A DNA stretch of 41,373 nt from Gammaproteobacteria bacterium. GTDB taxonomy: Bacteria > Pseudomonadota > Gammaproteobacteria > HK1. This document shows, one piece after another, positions 7,984 through 16,955 of the stretch. The notes under the pieces were generated by a model. The model saw only the letters and a program-made list of their open reading frames with translations. It had not been told where the DNA came from and made no database searches. The first letter of the stretch is position 1; every line of letters starts with the position of its first letter. Position numbers and translations under genes: made by a program. Where the stretch lies: contig JAJDUQ010000060.1 of the NCBI GenBank assembly GCA_022826505.1, positions 1-41,373 on the forward strand, read 5' to 3'.

Positions 7984-9183
7984 ATGATTGGTCACACCAT
8001 CCCACGACTGCTGAGCAAGCGCCTGGAGGAACGCTTGGGGCTGTTCCCCGCCGTTGCCCTCCTGGGACCGCGCCAGGTCGGCAAGACGACGCTGGCGCAA
8101 GTCTTCGCGGAGACGGACAAGGCACGCGAGCGGCATCCCGTCAAGAAAGGCCTGTATCTCGACCTGGAGAACCCGGTCGACCGGGAGAAGCTGGCCGATG
8201 CATGGGGCTATCTCGTCACGAAACGCGACCACCTGGTGGTGCTTGACGAGATCCACCGCGCCCCGCATCTGTTTCAGACGCTTCGCGGAATCATCGACGA
8301 GCGCATCCGCGGCGGCGAGCCCGTGGGGCAGTTTCTGCTGCTCGGATCGGCCTCGATGGATCTCCTGCGGCAATCGGGAGAGAGCCTCGCCGGGCGTATC
8401 GCGTACCTGGAACTCGGCCCACTGGACATCCGCGAGTTGGCGCGGCGCGATCTGATGCGGCTTTGGATTCGCGGCGGGTTCCCTCGCAGCTTCCTCGCCC
8501 CGACCGATGCCGACAGCGCGATCTGGCGCGAGAGCTTCATCCGCACCTACCTGGAACGTGACATCCCCGCTCTCGGCCCCCGAATTCCGGCCGACACGTT
8601 GCGCCGGTTCTGGACCATGCTCGCGCACTCCCAGGGAGGTCTGTGGAATGCCGCCGCGCTGGCCAGAAGCCTCGCCGTGGACGGCAAGACGGTCGCCCGG
8701 TATGTCGACTTGCTCGTGGACCTCCTGCTCGTGCGGCGGTTGCCGCCCTTTCACGCCAACGTTCGCAAGAGACTGGCAAAGTCGCCCAAGGTCTACGTTC
8801 GCGACAGCGGCATCGTCCACACGCTGCTGCGGCTCGACGACTCCGAGGGCGTGCTCGGCCACCCGATCGCCGGTGCGAGCTGGGAGGGCTTCGTCGTCGA
8901 GACGTTGCTCCGGGCGGCTCCGGATCGCGCCCGGGCCAGCTTCTATCGGACGGCGAGCGGCGTCGAGATCGACCTCATTCTCGAGCTGCCGGGTGCCCGG
9001 GTCTGGGCGATCGAAATCAAGCGGGGACTGGCCCCCACGGTGGAGAAAGGATTTCGCGTGGCGCTCGACGACGTGAAGCCGGACCGAGCGTTCCTGGTCC
9101 ATGGCGGGGACGATCGCTACCCCAAGGGCGGTGGCGTGGAGGCAATCGGGCTGCGAGAGCTCGCAGAAGAGCTGGCAGGCTGA
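7984..9183 (+). CDS. AAA ATPase with DUF4143 domain
   Basis: A 399-aa ATPase of the AAA_14/DUF4143 type. Walker A is GPRQVGKTT near residue 28, Walker B is LVVLDEIH near residue 85, and a sensor segment reads LLLGSASMDLL. The C-terminal DUF4143 region has the nuclease-like pattern GVEIDLI then VWAIEIKRG (Asp, then Glu-x-Lys), reminiscent of PD-(D/E)XK folds. Family members are widespread and mostly of unknown role. They often sit alone among accessory genes and are frequently guessed to be mobile or selfish. The gene stands alone with its own AT-rich promoter. ATG 7984 is the first in frame and lies at the predicted transcription start. Confidence 0.85.
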   Translation: MIGHTIPRLLSKRLEERLGLFPAVALLGPRQVGKTTLAQVFAETDKARERHPVKKGLYLDLENPVDREKLADAWGYLVTKRDHLVVLDEIHRAPHLFQTLRGIIDERIRGGEPVGQFLLLGSASMDLLRQSGESLAGRIAYLELGPLDIRELARRDLMRLWIRGGFPRSFLAPTDADSAIWRESFIRTYLERDIPALGPRIPADTLRRFWTMLAHSQGGLWNAAALARSLAVDGKTVARYVDLLVDLLLVRRLPPFHANVRKRLAKSPKVYVRDSGIVHTLLRLDDSEGVLGHPIAGASWEGFVVETLLRAAPDRARASFYRTASGVEIDLILELPGARVWAIEIKRGLAPTVEKGFRVALDDVKPDRAFLVHGGDDRYPKGGGVEAIGLRELAEELAG

Positions 9184-9373
9184 TTCGACATACCGACCCC
9201 AATCACCAACTCCTCCTTGGCGAGACTGCGTGATTCCGGGTGTCGCTTGACGCCTTATACTGCCGATGGGTCAACCCAGTCTGCGGAGCCCACTGGCCAT
9301 GCCTGGCGGCCTTGCAACGGCCACTGATGCAACTCGGTGACGTGCGGCGACAACGGTCGCGGCGGGGGGAACG

Positions 9374-10000
9374 ATGACAGATCACATCAGCAGACCCGGC
9401 ACCATCCCGGCCCGCCACGGGGTCGCCATCCCGCTCGGGCGCGGTTCGGAAATCGTCATCATCAATACCCACGGCACGCAAGTGCTCGATACCTGGGCGT
9501 TCAACCGCAACGACCCCCGCGAGCACATGTCGATGGAGCACACCCGCTCGCGCCTGAGCCGGCTCGTGCCACGGGTCGGGGATACGCTCTGGACCAGCCG
9601 GCGGCGCCCCATCCTTGCAATCGTCGAGGACACTTCGCCCGGCGTGCATGACACGCTGCTCTGCGCGTGCAATGCGGCAATCTATCGTGAGCACGGTTGT
9701 GCCGAGGGCCATCGAAGCTGCGAGGACAACCTGCACGAGGCGCTGTCCGGAGTCGGTATGGCCATCGACTTTACCCCCGGTCCGCTCAATCTCTTCATGA
9801 ACGTGCCCTGGGACGGCAGCGGCGCGCTCGATCGCGAACCGCCGCAATCGCGTCCCGGCGACCGGATTCGGCTGCGCGCGGAAATGGATGCCATCGTGGT
9901 GCTCTCGGCCTGTCCGCAGGACGTGACGCCCATCAACGGCGCCGAGTGCACGCCGCGCGACGCCCACTACGAGGTGGTCGAGGCGGGAGCGTTCCGGTGA
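9374..10000 (+). CDS. DUF1989 (urea carboxylase-associated family) protein
   Basis: A 208-aa protein of the DUF1989/urea-amidolyase-associated family. Typical phrases are [45 protein letters not shown]...[18 protein letters not shown]-type (here [10 protein letters not shown]) and [17 protein letters not shown]. Members occur beside urea carboxylase and related guanidine or urea-derivative genes and with ABC transporters; the conserved Cys residues suggest a metal or redox site, but the reaction is not settled. It is the first gene of a transporter operon, and its TGA overlaps the GTG start of the ABC ATPase (GTGA). A TATACT hexamer at 9256-9261 could be a -10 box. A truncated paralogue lies at 7101. 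Confidence 0.88.
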   Translation: MTDHISRPGTIPARHGVAIPLGRGSEIVIINTHGTQVLDTWAFNRNDPREHMSMEHTRSRLSRLVPRVGDTLWTSRRRPILAIVEDTSPGVHDTLLCACNAAIYREHGCAEGHRSCEDNLHEALSGVGMAIDFTPGPLNLFMNVPWDGSGALDREPPQSRPGDRIRLRAEMDAIVVLSACPQDVTPINGAECTPRDAHYEVVEAGAFR

Positions 10001-10785
10001 ACGACGCGTCCGCTCCGCTGCTCCGGATTGCCGGCTTGCGCAAGCGCTTCGCCGATCTCGAGGTGCTCAAGGGGGTCGACTTGAACGTGGCCAAGGGCGA
10101 GGTCATCGCGATCATCGGCGTGAGCGGATCCGGAAAGAGCACGATGCTTCGCTGCGTCAACCTGCTCGAGGAGCCGACGGGCGGCACCATCGTGTTCGAC
10201 GGCCAGCCGGTGGAGTTCGGAGCGGCGAGCGGCGGATGGCTCCGCCGCGAACGGGCGCGAGCGACGCTGCGGGCCGAGATCGGCATGGTGTTCCAGCAGT
10301 TCAACCTGTGGCCGCACAAGACGGTGCTCGAGAACGTCATCGAGGCGCCGATCATCGTCAAGGGCACCGCCCGTGCCGACGCCGTCGCCGCCGCGGAGGG
10401 GTTGCTGGACAGCATCGGCCTGATCGACAAGCGCGACGAATACCCGTCGCGTCTCTCGGGAGGTCAGCAGCAGCGGGTCGCGATCGCGCGTGCACTTGCG
10501 ATGCAGCCGAAGCTGATGCTTTTCGACGAGGTCACCTCCGCCCTGGACCCGGAGCTCGTGGGCGAGGTGCTGGAGTTGATGGCGGCGCTCGCCCGGGGCG
10601 GAATGACGATGCTCGTGGTCACTCACGAGATCGGTTTCGCCCGGGCGGTGAGCGACCGCACGGTGTTCATCGACGAGGGCCTCATCGAGGAGGAGGGTCC
10701 GTCCCGAGAGCTCCTCAGCAATCCGAAGAGCGAGCGCACCCGCCGTTTCCTGGAACGGGTGCTGCACGACGTCAGCTCAGCGTGA
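9997..10785 (+). CDS. Polar amino-acid ABC transporter ATP-binding protein
   Basis: A 262-aa cytoplasmic ATPase of the GlnQ/HisP/ArtP group. Walker A is GVSGSGKST, the Q-loop segment is [19 protein letters not shown], the signature is LSGGQQQR, and Walker B is [14 protein letters not shown], followed by the switch His in VVTHEIGFA. The start is GTG 9997, overlapping the DUF1989 stop by four bases, which implies translational coupling. The same frame stays open for 100 codons upstream inside DUF1989 but is not coding there. With the permease and binding protein it forms a complete importer; the substrate cannot be read from sequence. Confidence 0.95.
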   Translation: MNDASAPLLRIAGLRKRFADLEVLKGVDLNVAKGEVIAIIGVSGSGKSTMLRCVNLLEEPTGGTIVFDGQPVEFGAASGGWLRRERARATLRAEIGMVFQQFNLWPHKTVLENVIEAPIIVKGTARADAVAAAEGLLDSIGLIDKRDEYPSRLSGGQQQRVAIARALAMQPKLMLFDEVTSALDPELVGEVLELMAALARGGMTMLVVTHEIGFARAVSDRTVFIDEGLIEEEGPSRELLSNPKSERTRRFLERVLHDVSSA

Positions 10786-10816
10786 CCGAGTCGCGCACAC
10801 AGGAAAGGACGGCAGC

Positions 10817-11524
10817 ATGAACGAATCCGGCAGCAGTGTAGCCAGCTACTCGGACATGTACCTGGCGGTCGACGGTTGGTGGGGCCAGATCGAAGCCTAC
10901 CTGCCGCAGTTCTGGCCCGCATCGGTCGTGGTCGTGGAGGTCACCATCCTGTCGATCCTGCTGTCGTGGGTGTGCGGCCTCGCGTGCGCACTGATGAAGG
11001 CCTCGCAGTTCCGCATGCTCCGCTACCCGGCCGAGTTCTATCTCTGGTTCGTGCGCGGCACGCCGCTGCTCGCCCAGATATTCCTCATCTACTTCGGGCT
11101 GCCGCAGATTGGCCTCGACTTCGATCCATTCACCGCCGGCGTCATCGCGCTCGGACTGAACGGGGGCGCCTACGTCGCCGAAATCATCCGCGGCGGTCTG
11201 CTCAGCATTCCGAAGGGGCAGAGCGAGTCAGCCTCCGCGCTCGGCATGACGTATTTCCAGCTCATGCGGCGTATCGTGCTTCCCCAGGTGGTGCGGGTGA
11301 TCATCCCGCCCATCACCAACGACGCGGCGACCACGCTCAAGAACACGTCGCTGCTGTCGACGATCACGATCATGGAACTCATGCTTCAGACCCAGGTGAT
11401 CGTGAGCTCGACGTTCCGTCCGTTCGAGTTCTACATTCTCGTCTCTCTCATCTACCTGGTGATGACGACGATGCTCATGGTGCTGCTGCGCTGGGCGGAG
11501 ACGCGCTACGAGGTCGCATACTGA
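10817..11524 (+). CDS. Polar amino-acid ABC transporter permease
   Basis: A 235-aa inner-membrane permease of the HisM/GlnP type with about five membrane helices. It has the family helix-loop pattern LWFVRGTPLLAQIF and the EAA loop that contacts the ATPase (ESASALGMTYFQLMRRIVLPQ). It lies 31 nt after the ATPase gene with AGGAAAGG upstream. Only one permease gene is present, so it probably works as a homodimer, whereas many systems of this class use two. Confidence 0.94.
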   Translation: MNESGSSVASYSDMYLAVDGWWGQIEAYLPQFWPASVVVVEVTILSILLSWVCGLACALMKASQFRMLRYPAEFYLWFVRGTPLLAQIFLIYFGLPQIGLDFDPFTAGVIALGLNGGAYVAEIIRGGLLSIPKGQSESASALGMTYFQLMRRIVLPQVVRVIIPPITNDAATTLKNTSLLSTITIMELMLQTQVIVSSTFRPFEFYILVSLIYLVMTTMLMVLLRWAETRYEVAY

Positions 11525-11586
11525 GGGACGATTTCACCGGCGGCGCCGCGCGCCGCCGTTCATCGGTGCACAGGAGGAGGAAGACG

Positions 11587-12387
11587 ATGCATGTGAAGAC
11601 GAAGCTGCGTGGACTGGCGGCGGCCGCCGTGATCTCGATGGGCCTCGGGGCCAGCCCCATCGCCGCCGAAGAGCTGGAGCTGCTTACCCCGGGGGTGCTC
11701 AAGTGCGCGTTCTCCGGCAGCTACGCGCCGTTCGCGATGCAGGATGCCAACGGCAAGTGGAGCGGACTCGCGATCGAGGTGTTCCGGGAAGCGGTCGACC
11801 GCACGGGGCTCGAGATCGAGTACGTCATCACCAAGTGGGAGTCCCTGCTGGTCGGGCTGTTCGCCAACAAGTACGACATGCTGTGCGACACCATGGACAT
11901 CACCAAGGAGCGCCAGGAGCGCGTGCTGTTCGTCGACGGCTGGCTGGAATCGGGCGGCCGCCTGGTCGTGCACAAGGACTCCGACGTCGCGTCGCTCGAG
12001 GGCTTCAAGGGCAAGACGATGGGCGTGCTCGTCGCCTCGACCTGGGCGGAGCTCGCCAAGCCTCTCGGCCCGGGTGAGACCAAGTACTACCAGACCGAGG
12101 CGGACGCGTTCCGCGACGTCGCCAACCAGAACGTGGACGGGATGATCACGGACTCGATTGCCGCGGCCTGGGCGATCGAGAAGTCGGGTCTGCCCCTGAA
12201 GATCATTCCCGGCTATCTGAGCCGCATCCAGAAGGGGTTCGCGGCGAAGAAGGACCATCCGAACCTGATACGGGCGATCAACGAGAAGCTGGCTGAAGTC
12301 GTGGCCGACGGCACCTACGAGAAGATCACCTCGAAGCTCATCGGCTACAGCCCGGCACCGGAGGAGCCCATTCGCACCAAGTTCTAG
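11587..12387 (+). CDS. ABC transporter substrate-binding protein (amino-acid type)
   Basis: A 266-aa periplasmic binding protein of the SBP_bac_3 family. A signal peptide ends near SPIAA/EE (residues about 1-27). The mature start reads LTPGVLKCAFSGSYAPFAM, and KWSGLAIEVFREAVDRTG and DITKERQERVLFVDGW are the usual ligand-domain segments. A GGAGGAGG site precedes ATG 11587; the frame stays open upstream but without a start that keeps the signal peptide terminal. Last gene of the ABC operon. Relatives bind polar amino acids, opines or similar compounds. Confidence 0.93.
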   Translation: MHVKTKLRGLAAAAVISMGLGASPIAAEELELLTPGVLKCAFSGSYAPFAMQDANGKWSGLAIEVFREAVDRTGLEIEYVITKWESLLVGLFANKYDMLCDTMDITKERQERVLFVDGWLESGGRLVVHKDSDVASLEGFKGKTMGVLVASTWAELAKPLGPGETKYYQTEADAFRDVANQNVDGMITDSIAAAWAIEKSGLPLKIIPGYLSRIQKGFAAKKDHPNLIRAINEKLAEVVADGTYEKITSKLIGYSPAPEEPIRTKF

Positions 12388-12419
12388 CGCGAATACTTCA
12401 CCGATTCGCGGCTGCGCAC

Positions 12420-12477
12420 ACGGATCCGACCGGACTCGCCGTGCTGCGGCGCGCGCCCTGCGGGCGCCCGGATCCGT
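12420..12477 (+). other. Nested inverted repeat after the binding-protein gene
   Basis: ACGGATCCG (12420-12428) pairs with CGGATCCGT (12469-12477) around a GC-rich loop that itself holds a GGCGC/GCGCC stem. There is no T-run, so it is not a simple intrinsic terminator. It could stabilise the 3' end of the transporter mRNA or be a Rho-dependent end. The rest of 12388-12616 shows no gene. Confidence 0.35.
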
Positions 12478-12616
12478 TCCCGGCCGGACTCGTGAACGCG
12501 GCCCGGGCGCCCGAGTCCTGCGTGCCGTCGGGTTGTCTCCGGATGGAGAGGGAGAGCCATCTCATGCTTTACATCGAATTCCCGATTGCACCCTTTCGAC
12601 CGGCGGACGGCGGGAG

Positions 12617-13582
12617 ATGAGCGGGTTCCTTCCGGTCGATTCGTTGGACAGCCCCCGCTTTTGCGGGCTGCCGACCTTCATGCGATTGCCGCAGGCGAGC
12701 GTCGAGGACGTCCTCGACGCGGCGATCATCGGCCTTCCGTGCGACTCCGGAGCTCCCTACCGCACCGGGGCGCGCTTCGGGCCGAACGCGGTCCGGTCGA
12801 TGTCGGTCATGCTGCGTCCCGTGAACCCGTACCGGGGCAACCTCAACGTGTTCGAAAGGCTGCGGATTGCCGACGCCGGCGACGCGAGCGTAGTGCCCGG
12901 CTACATGCAGGCGACGATGGACCGAATCGAGGCCGCCATCGATTCCCTGGTGCGAAGAGACATCCTTCCGGTCGGCATCGGCGGCGACCACTCGGTCTCC
13001 CTGCCTGCCCTGCGCGCTGTGGCCCGGCAGCACGGACCGGTCGCGCTCGTGCACTTCGATGCCCACTCCGACACCTGGCCGGGCTACTTCGGGGGCGAGC
13101 TCTACTCCGCCGGCACGCCTTTCCGACGAGCGGTCGAGGAGGACATTGTCGAGCCGGAAGCCTCCATCCAGATCGGCATGCGCGGATCGCTCTTCCGGCC
13201 GGACGACGTCAGCCAGTCGATCGACCTCGGCTACGAGGTGATCACGGGCGACGCGATGTTCGACCTGGGAATGGCCGGCACCGCCGCGCGCGTTGCAAAG
13301 CGGGTCCGCGCCCGGCCGGTCTATTTCACGTTCGATCTCGACTTCGTCGACCCTTCCTGCGCCCCGGGCGTTCAGACGCCGGAGGCGGGCGGGCCGTCCA
13401 CCCGGGAGACGCTGACCCTGCTGCGGGCCCTCTCTGCGATGAACGTGGTCGGAGCCGACGTGGTGGAGACGAATCCGCTGTTCGACGGCCCGGGCCAGAT
13501 CACTGCGCTGCTTGCCGCGACTGTCGTGCACGAGGTCCTGAGCCTCATCGCGGCCGGTCGTGGTGCAAGTTCCGGCCCCTGA
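12617..13582 (+). CDS. Agmatinase/arginase-family ureohydrolase
   Basis: A 321-aa ureohydrolase with all six expected Mn ligands: H125 in GGDHS, D148, H150 and D152 in FDAHSDT, and D240 and D242 in FDLDFVDPS. Such enzymes hydrolyse guanidino compounds (arginine, agmatine, guanidinobutyrate, guanidinopropionate and similar) to urea plus an amine or amino acid. The N-terminal PRFCGLPTFMRLP and GLPCDSGAPYRTGARFGP segments are more like agmatinase/guanidinobutyrase than arginase. ATG 12617 follows CGGGAG; an upstream ATG at 12533 would add 28 residues of low similarity. Its neighbours (importer, DUF1989, amidohydrolase, M24 protein) fit breakdown of a guanidino compound, but the exact substrate is unknown. 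Confidence 0.9.
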   Translation: MSGFLPVDSLDSPRFCGLPTFMRLPQASVEDVLDAAIIGLPCDSGAPYRTGARFGPNAVRSMSVMLRPVNPYRGNLNVFERLRIADAGDASVVPGYMQATMDRIEAAIDSLVRRDILPVGIGGDHSVSLPALRAVARQHGPVALVHFDAHSDTWPGYFGGELYSAGTPFRRAVEEDIVEPEASIQIGMRGSLFRPDDVSQSIDLGYEVITGDAMFDLGMAGTAARVAKRVRARPVYFTFDLDFVDPSCAPGVQTPEAGGPSTRETLTLLRALSAMNVVGADVVETNPLFDGPGQITALLAATVVHEVLSLIAAGRGASSGP

Positions 13583-13808
13583 TTGATGTCGCGCCCGGCT
13601 CGGGAGCATCTGTATCGGGTCTGCGACGGCGAGTCGACGCCGGGGCTTGCAGCCATGGACGAATACCTGGGCTGCGCCGCGGAGTGCCGGCAGACGTCCG
13701 GCCTGCGGCGTGCGATACACTTTCGATGTGCAGTCGTTCATTGAGTGCGCGTTGCCGCATCCGGTCAATGCCGTGGCAAGCGTCGCCGCACCCGGAGGAG
13801 AAAGAGAC

Positions 13809-15494
13809 ATGGCATCGACGATTGACCCCGGCGCCGACCCCATCACCCTCGAAGTCGTGCGCAACAAGCTCGACGGTATCGCCAACGAGATGCAGTCGAC
13901 CCTGGTTCGGAGTTCGTTCTCGCCGATCGTGAAGGAAGGGCTCGACGCCTCGGCGAGCCTGTTCACGCTCGAAGGCGAGACCCTTGCCCAGGCGACCGCC
14001 ATCCCCATCCATCTCGCAACCCTCATTCCGGTGGTGCGGACGGTCATCGGGAAGTTCCCGCCAGGAACGATGCGAGAGGGCGACATCTACATCATGAACG
14101 ACCCCTACCACGGGGGCACCCACCTGCCGGACATCGCGCTCGTCATGCCGATTTTCTCCCGTGGACGGCCCATCGCCTTCAGTGCCGCGATGACCCACCA
14201 TCAGGATGTGGGCGGAATGTCGCCGGGCTCGGTCCCCCCGAACGCAACCGAGATCTACCAGGAAGGGATCCGCATTCCGCCGCTGAAGTACCGGGACGGA
14301 GACGAGGTCAACCAGACCCTCGTCGACCTGATGGCCCTCAATGTGCGAGTGCCCGAAACGTTCATGGGCGACCTCAACGCCCAGGTCGCGGCATGCTCCA
14401 TCGGTGCGCGCCGCGTCGGCGAGCTGGCGGAGCGTTACGGCTCGAACCACTTGCCTGCAATCGCGGAAGAGCTTCTGCGCCGCTCCGAACGACTGGCCCG
14501 ACGGGCTGTCGAGCGCATGCCGGACGGTCGCTACCACTACGTGGACTGGCTGGACAACGATGGCGTCGCACTCGACGAGCCGGTGCGGATCGAGGTCACG
14601 GCGATCATCGATGGAGACCGGGTGCTCGTCGATTTCGAAGGGACGAGCCCTCAGGTTCGGGGGCCGTTCAACTGTGTCCCGTCGGGGGCGTATGCGGGCG
14701 CTTACTTCGCGGTGCTCGCCATGACCGATTCGTCGATTCCGATCAACGGAGGATGTTTCCGGCCAATCGAGCTCCGGCTTCCGGAAGGGAGCATCGTGAA
14801 TCCGCGCGAACCGGCGCCCGTCAACTCCCGCACCTCCACAATCAAGCGTATCGCGGGGGCAATCATCGGTGCGCTGCGCGAGGCGAGGCCCGCGGATGCT
14901 CCGGCCGATGCCGCCGCCGCTCTGCACGTTCTTGCGTTCGGCGGTGCGCGCGAGGACGGCTCGCCATACGTGGTGGGAGAGCTCATCGCGTCCGGGAGCG
15001 GTGCGAGCCAGGGCAAGGATGGCGTGGACGTCATCGAGACCGACGGCTCCAACTGCATGAACCTCCCGGTCGAGGCACTGGAGATGGACGTGCCGATTCG
15101 GATGCGTCGTTCCGAGCTGCGGGCAAATTCCGGCGGACCGGGTGAATTCCGGGGCGGCCTCGGCATCAGTCGGGAGTACGAGGTGCTGGCGGGCGAGGTC
15201 GTGTTTACCCACCGGGGAGAGCGACATCGGCGTCCGGCTCAGGGTGCGGCGGGTGGCCACCCGGGCGCGTGTGCGCATTCGGTCATTCGACGGGCAAACG
15301 GCGAGGAGGAGGTCATCCCGTCGAAAACACTCGTTCGACTTCAACCCGGAGATCGCGTGGAAATCAACACCGCCGGCGGGGGAGGCTACGGCGAGCCCGC
15401 CGCCCGAACCACCGATCGACTCGCGGCGGATCTGGCAGGCGGCAAGATCAGCGAGTCGGCCTGGACACGGGCTGCGGCGGCCGGGGGCGACTGA
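13809..15494 (+). CDS. Hydantoinase B/oxoprolinase family protein
   Basis: A 561-aa protein of the HyuB family (ATP-dependent hydantoinase, 5-oxoprolinase or N-methylhydantoinase beta subunit). Family markers are DPITLEVVRNKLDGIANEM, STLVRSSFSPIVKEGLDAS, the metal-site region YIMNDPYHGGTHLPDI, SAAMTHHQDVGG and NSRTSTIKRIAGAIIGA. HyuB normally works with HyuA, which binds ATP; no HyuA gene is in this window, so the partner is missing, distant, or the protein acts differently. An AGGAG site stands just before ATG 13809. The gene lies 226 nt after the ureohydrolase on the same strand and may share its pathway: cyclic ureides such as hydantoins are chemically close to guanidino compounds. Confidence 0.9.
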   Translation: MASTIDPGADPITLEVVRNKLDGIANEMQSTLVRSSFSPIVKEGLDASASLFTLEGETLAQATAIPIHLATLIPVVRTVIGKFPPGTMREGDIYIMNDPYHGGTHLPDIALVMPIFSRGRPIAFSAAMTHHQDVGGMSPGSVPPNATEIYQEGIRIPPLKYRDGDEVNQTLVDLMALNVRVPETFMGDLNAQVAACSIGARRVGELAERYGSNHLPAIAEELLRRSERLARRAVERMPDGRYHYVDWLDNDGVALDEPVRIEVTAIIDGDRVLVDFEGTSPQVRGPFNCVPSGAYAGAYFAVLAMTDSSIPINGGCFRPIELRLPEGSIVNPREPAPVNSRTSTIKRIAGAIIGALREARPADAPADAAAALHVLAFGGAREDGSPYVVGELIASGSGASQGKDGVDVIETDGSNCMNLPVEALEMDVPIRMRRSELRANSGGPGEFRGGLGISREYEVLAGEVVFTHRGERHRRPAQGAAGGHPGACAHSVIRRANGEEEVIPSKTLVRLQPGDRVEINTAGGGGYGEPAARTTDRLAADLAGGKISESAWTRAAAAGGD

Positions 15495-15564
15495 CCGGCT
15501 TCAGGGCGCCGATTGCCGTACGGCCCACGTGAGGGCGCAGAATTTCCTGTCATCTTCCCGGTAG

Positions 15565-15655
15565 CCCTCATGCGGCGGACGCTGCGGGCGGCGTTTCCAG
15601 GTCGCTGGGAAGGAATCCCGCAACGAGCGCATACATGGCAATTGGTTCGAGGGGA
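15565..15655 (-). pseudogene. Decayed fragment of an RND transporter gene
   Basis: On the minus strand this stretch reads PLEPIAMYALVAGFLPSD, closely matching PLALLAMYALMAGFLRSY in the intact RND gene (about 20.36-20.43 kb). At the DNA level the similarity continues past an apparent one-base indel (GACCTGGAAACGCC against TA-CTGGAAGCCGC). No flanking RND sequence survives in frame. The rest of 15495-15863 has no convincing gene. Confidence 0.5.
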
Positions 15656-15863
15656 GCCGCCATCGGAATCTCACGGACCATGGACGGCAGATGATGTCCG
15701 GCATGTACGAACCGACTTGCGGCGGCGCTCCATCTCGTCGCGATTTCGGCATTTCCCGGGTTGCCCAATCCAGTGTCGGCGAGTCGTGCCCGGTTGGCCG
15801 CGCCGCTTCTCATCACCTGTCCATGCTCTCCGGCGCCGCTTCTCTCCCTCGGCTGGTATCGAA

Positions 15864-16955
15864 GTGACGGCACGAACGCGATGGCGTCTTCTTCAGGGCA
15901 TCGCCGCCCTGGCGGTGGTCGTACCGGGGACCTGGTTCGTGGTTGCAGAGGTCAAGCAGCGATTCACCCATGTGCACGAAAACGATGCACGCGTGACTGC
16001 GGACCTCATCACGGTGAGCGCTCGGGTGGCGGGTCGACTGGTCGAGTTTGCCGCCGCGTCGGGCGATCGCGTCGCTCGCGATCAGCTCATTGCACGAATC
16101 GATGCACGCGAGCAGGTCCTGCTGCTCGAACAGCTCGAAGCCCGCTTCGCCGCCGCACGCGCCGAACGAGAACGGCTCGCGGCAGAACGCAAACTCGTCG
16201 ACGAGCAGACGAGGAGCCGGCTGCAGACTGCGCGTTCGACCCATCGTGCGGCGAGAGGTTCGGTGGCGGCACTGGAGCCGCAGCTCGAACTTGCACTGGC
16301 GGAACTCGATCGCGCGCAGTCGCTCCATGACAAGCGGGTCATTTCGGTGCAGCAGCTCGAACAGACGCGGGCGGAGGCGCGGCGGATCGAAGCCGAGCAC
16401 CGCATGGCGGTGGCCGAGCTCGAGGAGTCCATGGCCAAGGTGGACGAAGCGCGGGTGGAACGCGTCCGTCTCGATGTGCTCGATCGTGAGTTCGACAAGC
16501 TCGGTCATCGGGAGACGGAGATGCGGGGGCGAATCGAGCAGCAGCGACTCGATGTCGCGGGCCGCACCATTCGAAGCCCCATCGACGGGGTGGTGGACCG
16601 AGCATTCGCGCAGGCGGGCGAATACGTGAGACCGGGTCAGCGTCTTGCGATCGTGCACGACCCGAAGCGCGTCTGGATCGAGGCGAATGTCAAGGAGACG
16701 CAGATTCGCAAGCTCGTGGTCGGGCAGCCGGTGGACGTTCGGGTCGACGCTTACCCGGGAGAGGTCTTTCCTGGACGGGTGCAGACCATAGGCAGCGCGA
16801 CGACCGGGAGTTTTGCGTTGCTGCCGAACCCGAATCCGAGCGGAAACTTCACCAAGATTACCCAGCGGCTGCCGGTACGCATCGAGCTCGAGCCGACCGG
16901 AGAGCGTCTGGCGCCGGGAATGATGGTCGAGGTCGACATCGACGTCCGTGGCTGA
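15864..16955 (+). CDS. EmrA-type membrane fusion protein (HlyD family)
   Basis: A 363-aa periplasmic adaptor. An N-terminal membrane anchor (LLQGIAALAVVVPGTWFVVA) is followed by a lipoyl-like half (NDARVTADLITVSARVAGRL), a long coiled coil (about residues 80-220, rich in Arg/Glu/Leu) and the second half (TIRSPIDGVVDRAFAQAGEYV), then beta-barrel segments with VWIEANVKETQI, the usual EmrA signature. GTG 15864 is taken because the membrane anchor begins a few residues later; the frame continues upstream to 15513 but that part looks non-coding and overlaps an RND relic on the other strand. It overlaps the MFS gene by 8 nt, as in emrAB operons. Confidence 0.88.
   Translation: MTARTRWRLLQGIAALAVVVPGTWFVVAEVKQRFTHVHENDARVTADLITVSARVAGRLVEFAAASGDRVARDQLIARIDAREQVLLLEQLEARFAAARAERERLAAERKLVDEQTRSRLQTARSTHRAARGSVAALEPQLELALAELDRAQSLHDKRVISVQQLEQTRAEARRIEAEHRMAVAELEESMAKVDEARVERVRLDVLDREFDKLGHRETEMRGRIEQQRLDVAGRTIRSPIDGVVDRAFAQAGEYVRPGQRLAIVHDPKRVWIEANVKETQIRKLVVGQPVDVRVDAYPGEVFPGRVQTIGSATTGSFALLPNPNPSGNFTKITQRLPVRIELEPTGERLAPGMMVEVDIDVRG

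Noticed and set aside
13545-15344. 599-aa open frame antisense to the hydantoinase gene
   Set aside because: No motifs and Arg/Asp/His-rich; the plus-strand frame matches HyuB along its whole length.
15513-15863. N-terminal extension of the EmrA-like frame
   Set aside because: It reads as Arg/Pro-rich low-complexity protein, would bury the membrane anchor, and overlaps the RND relic on the other strand.
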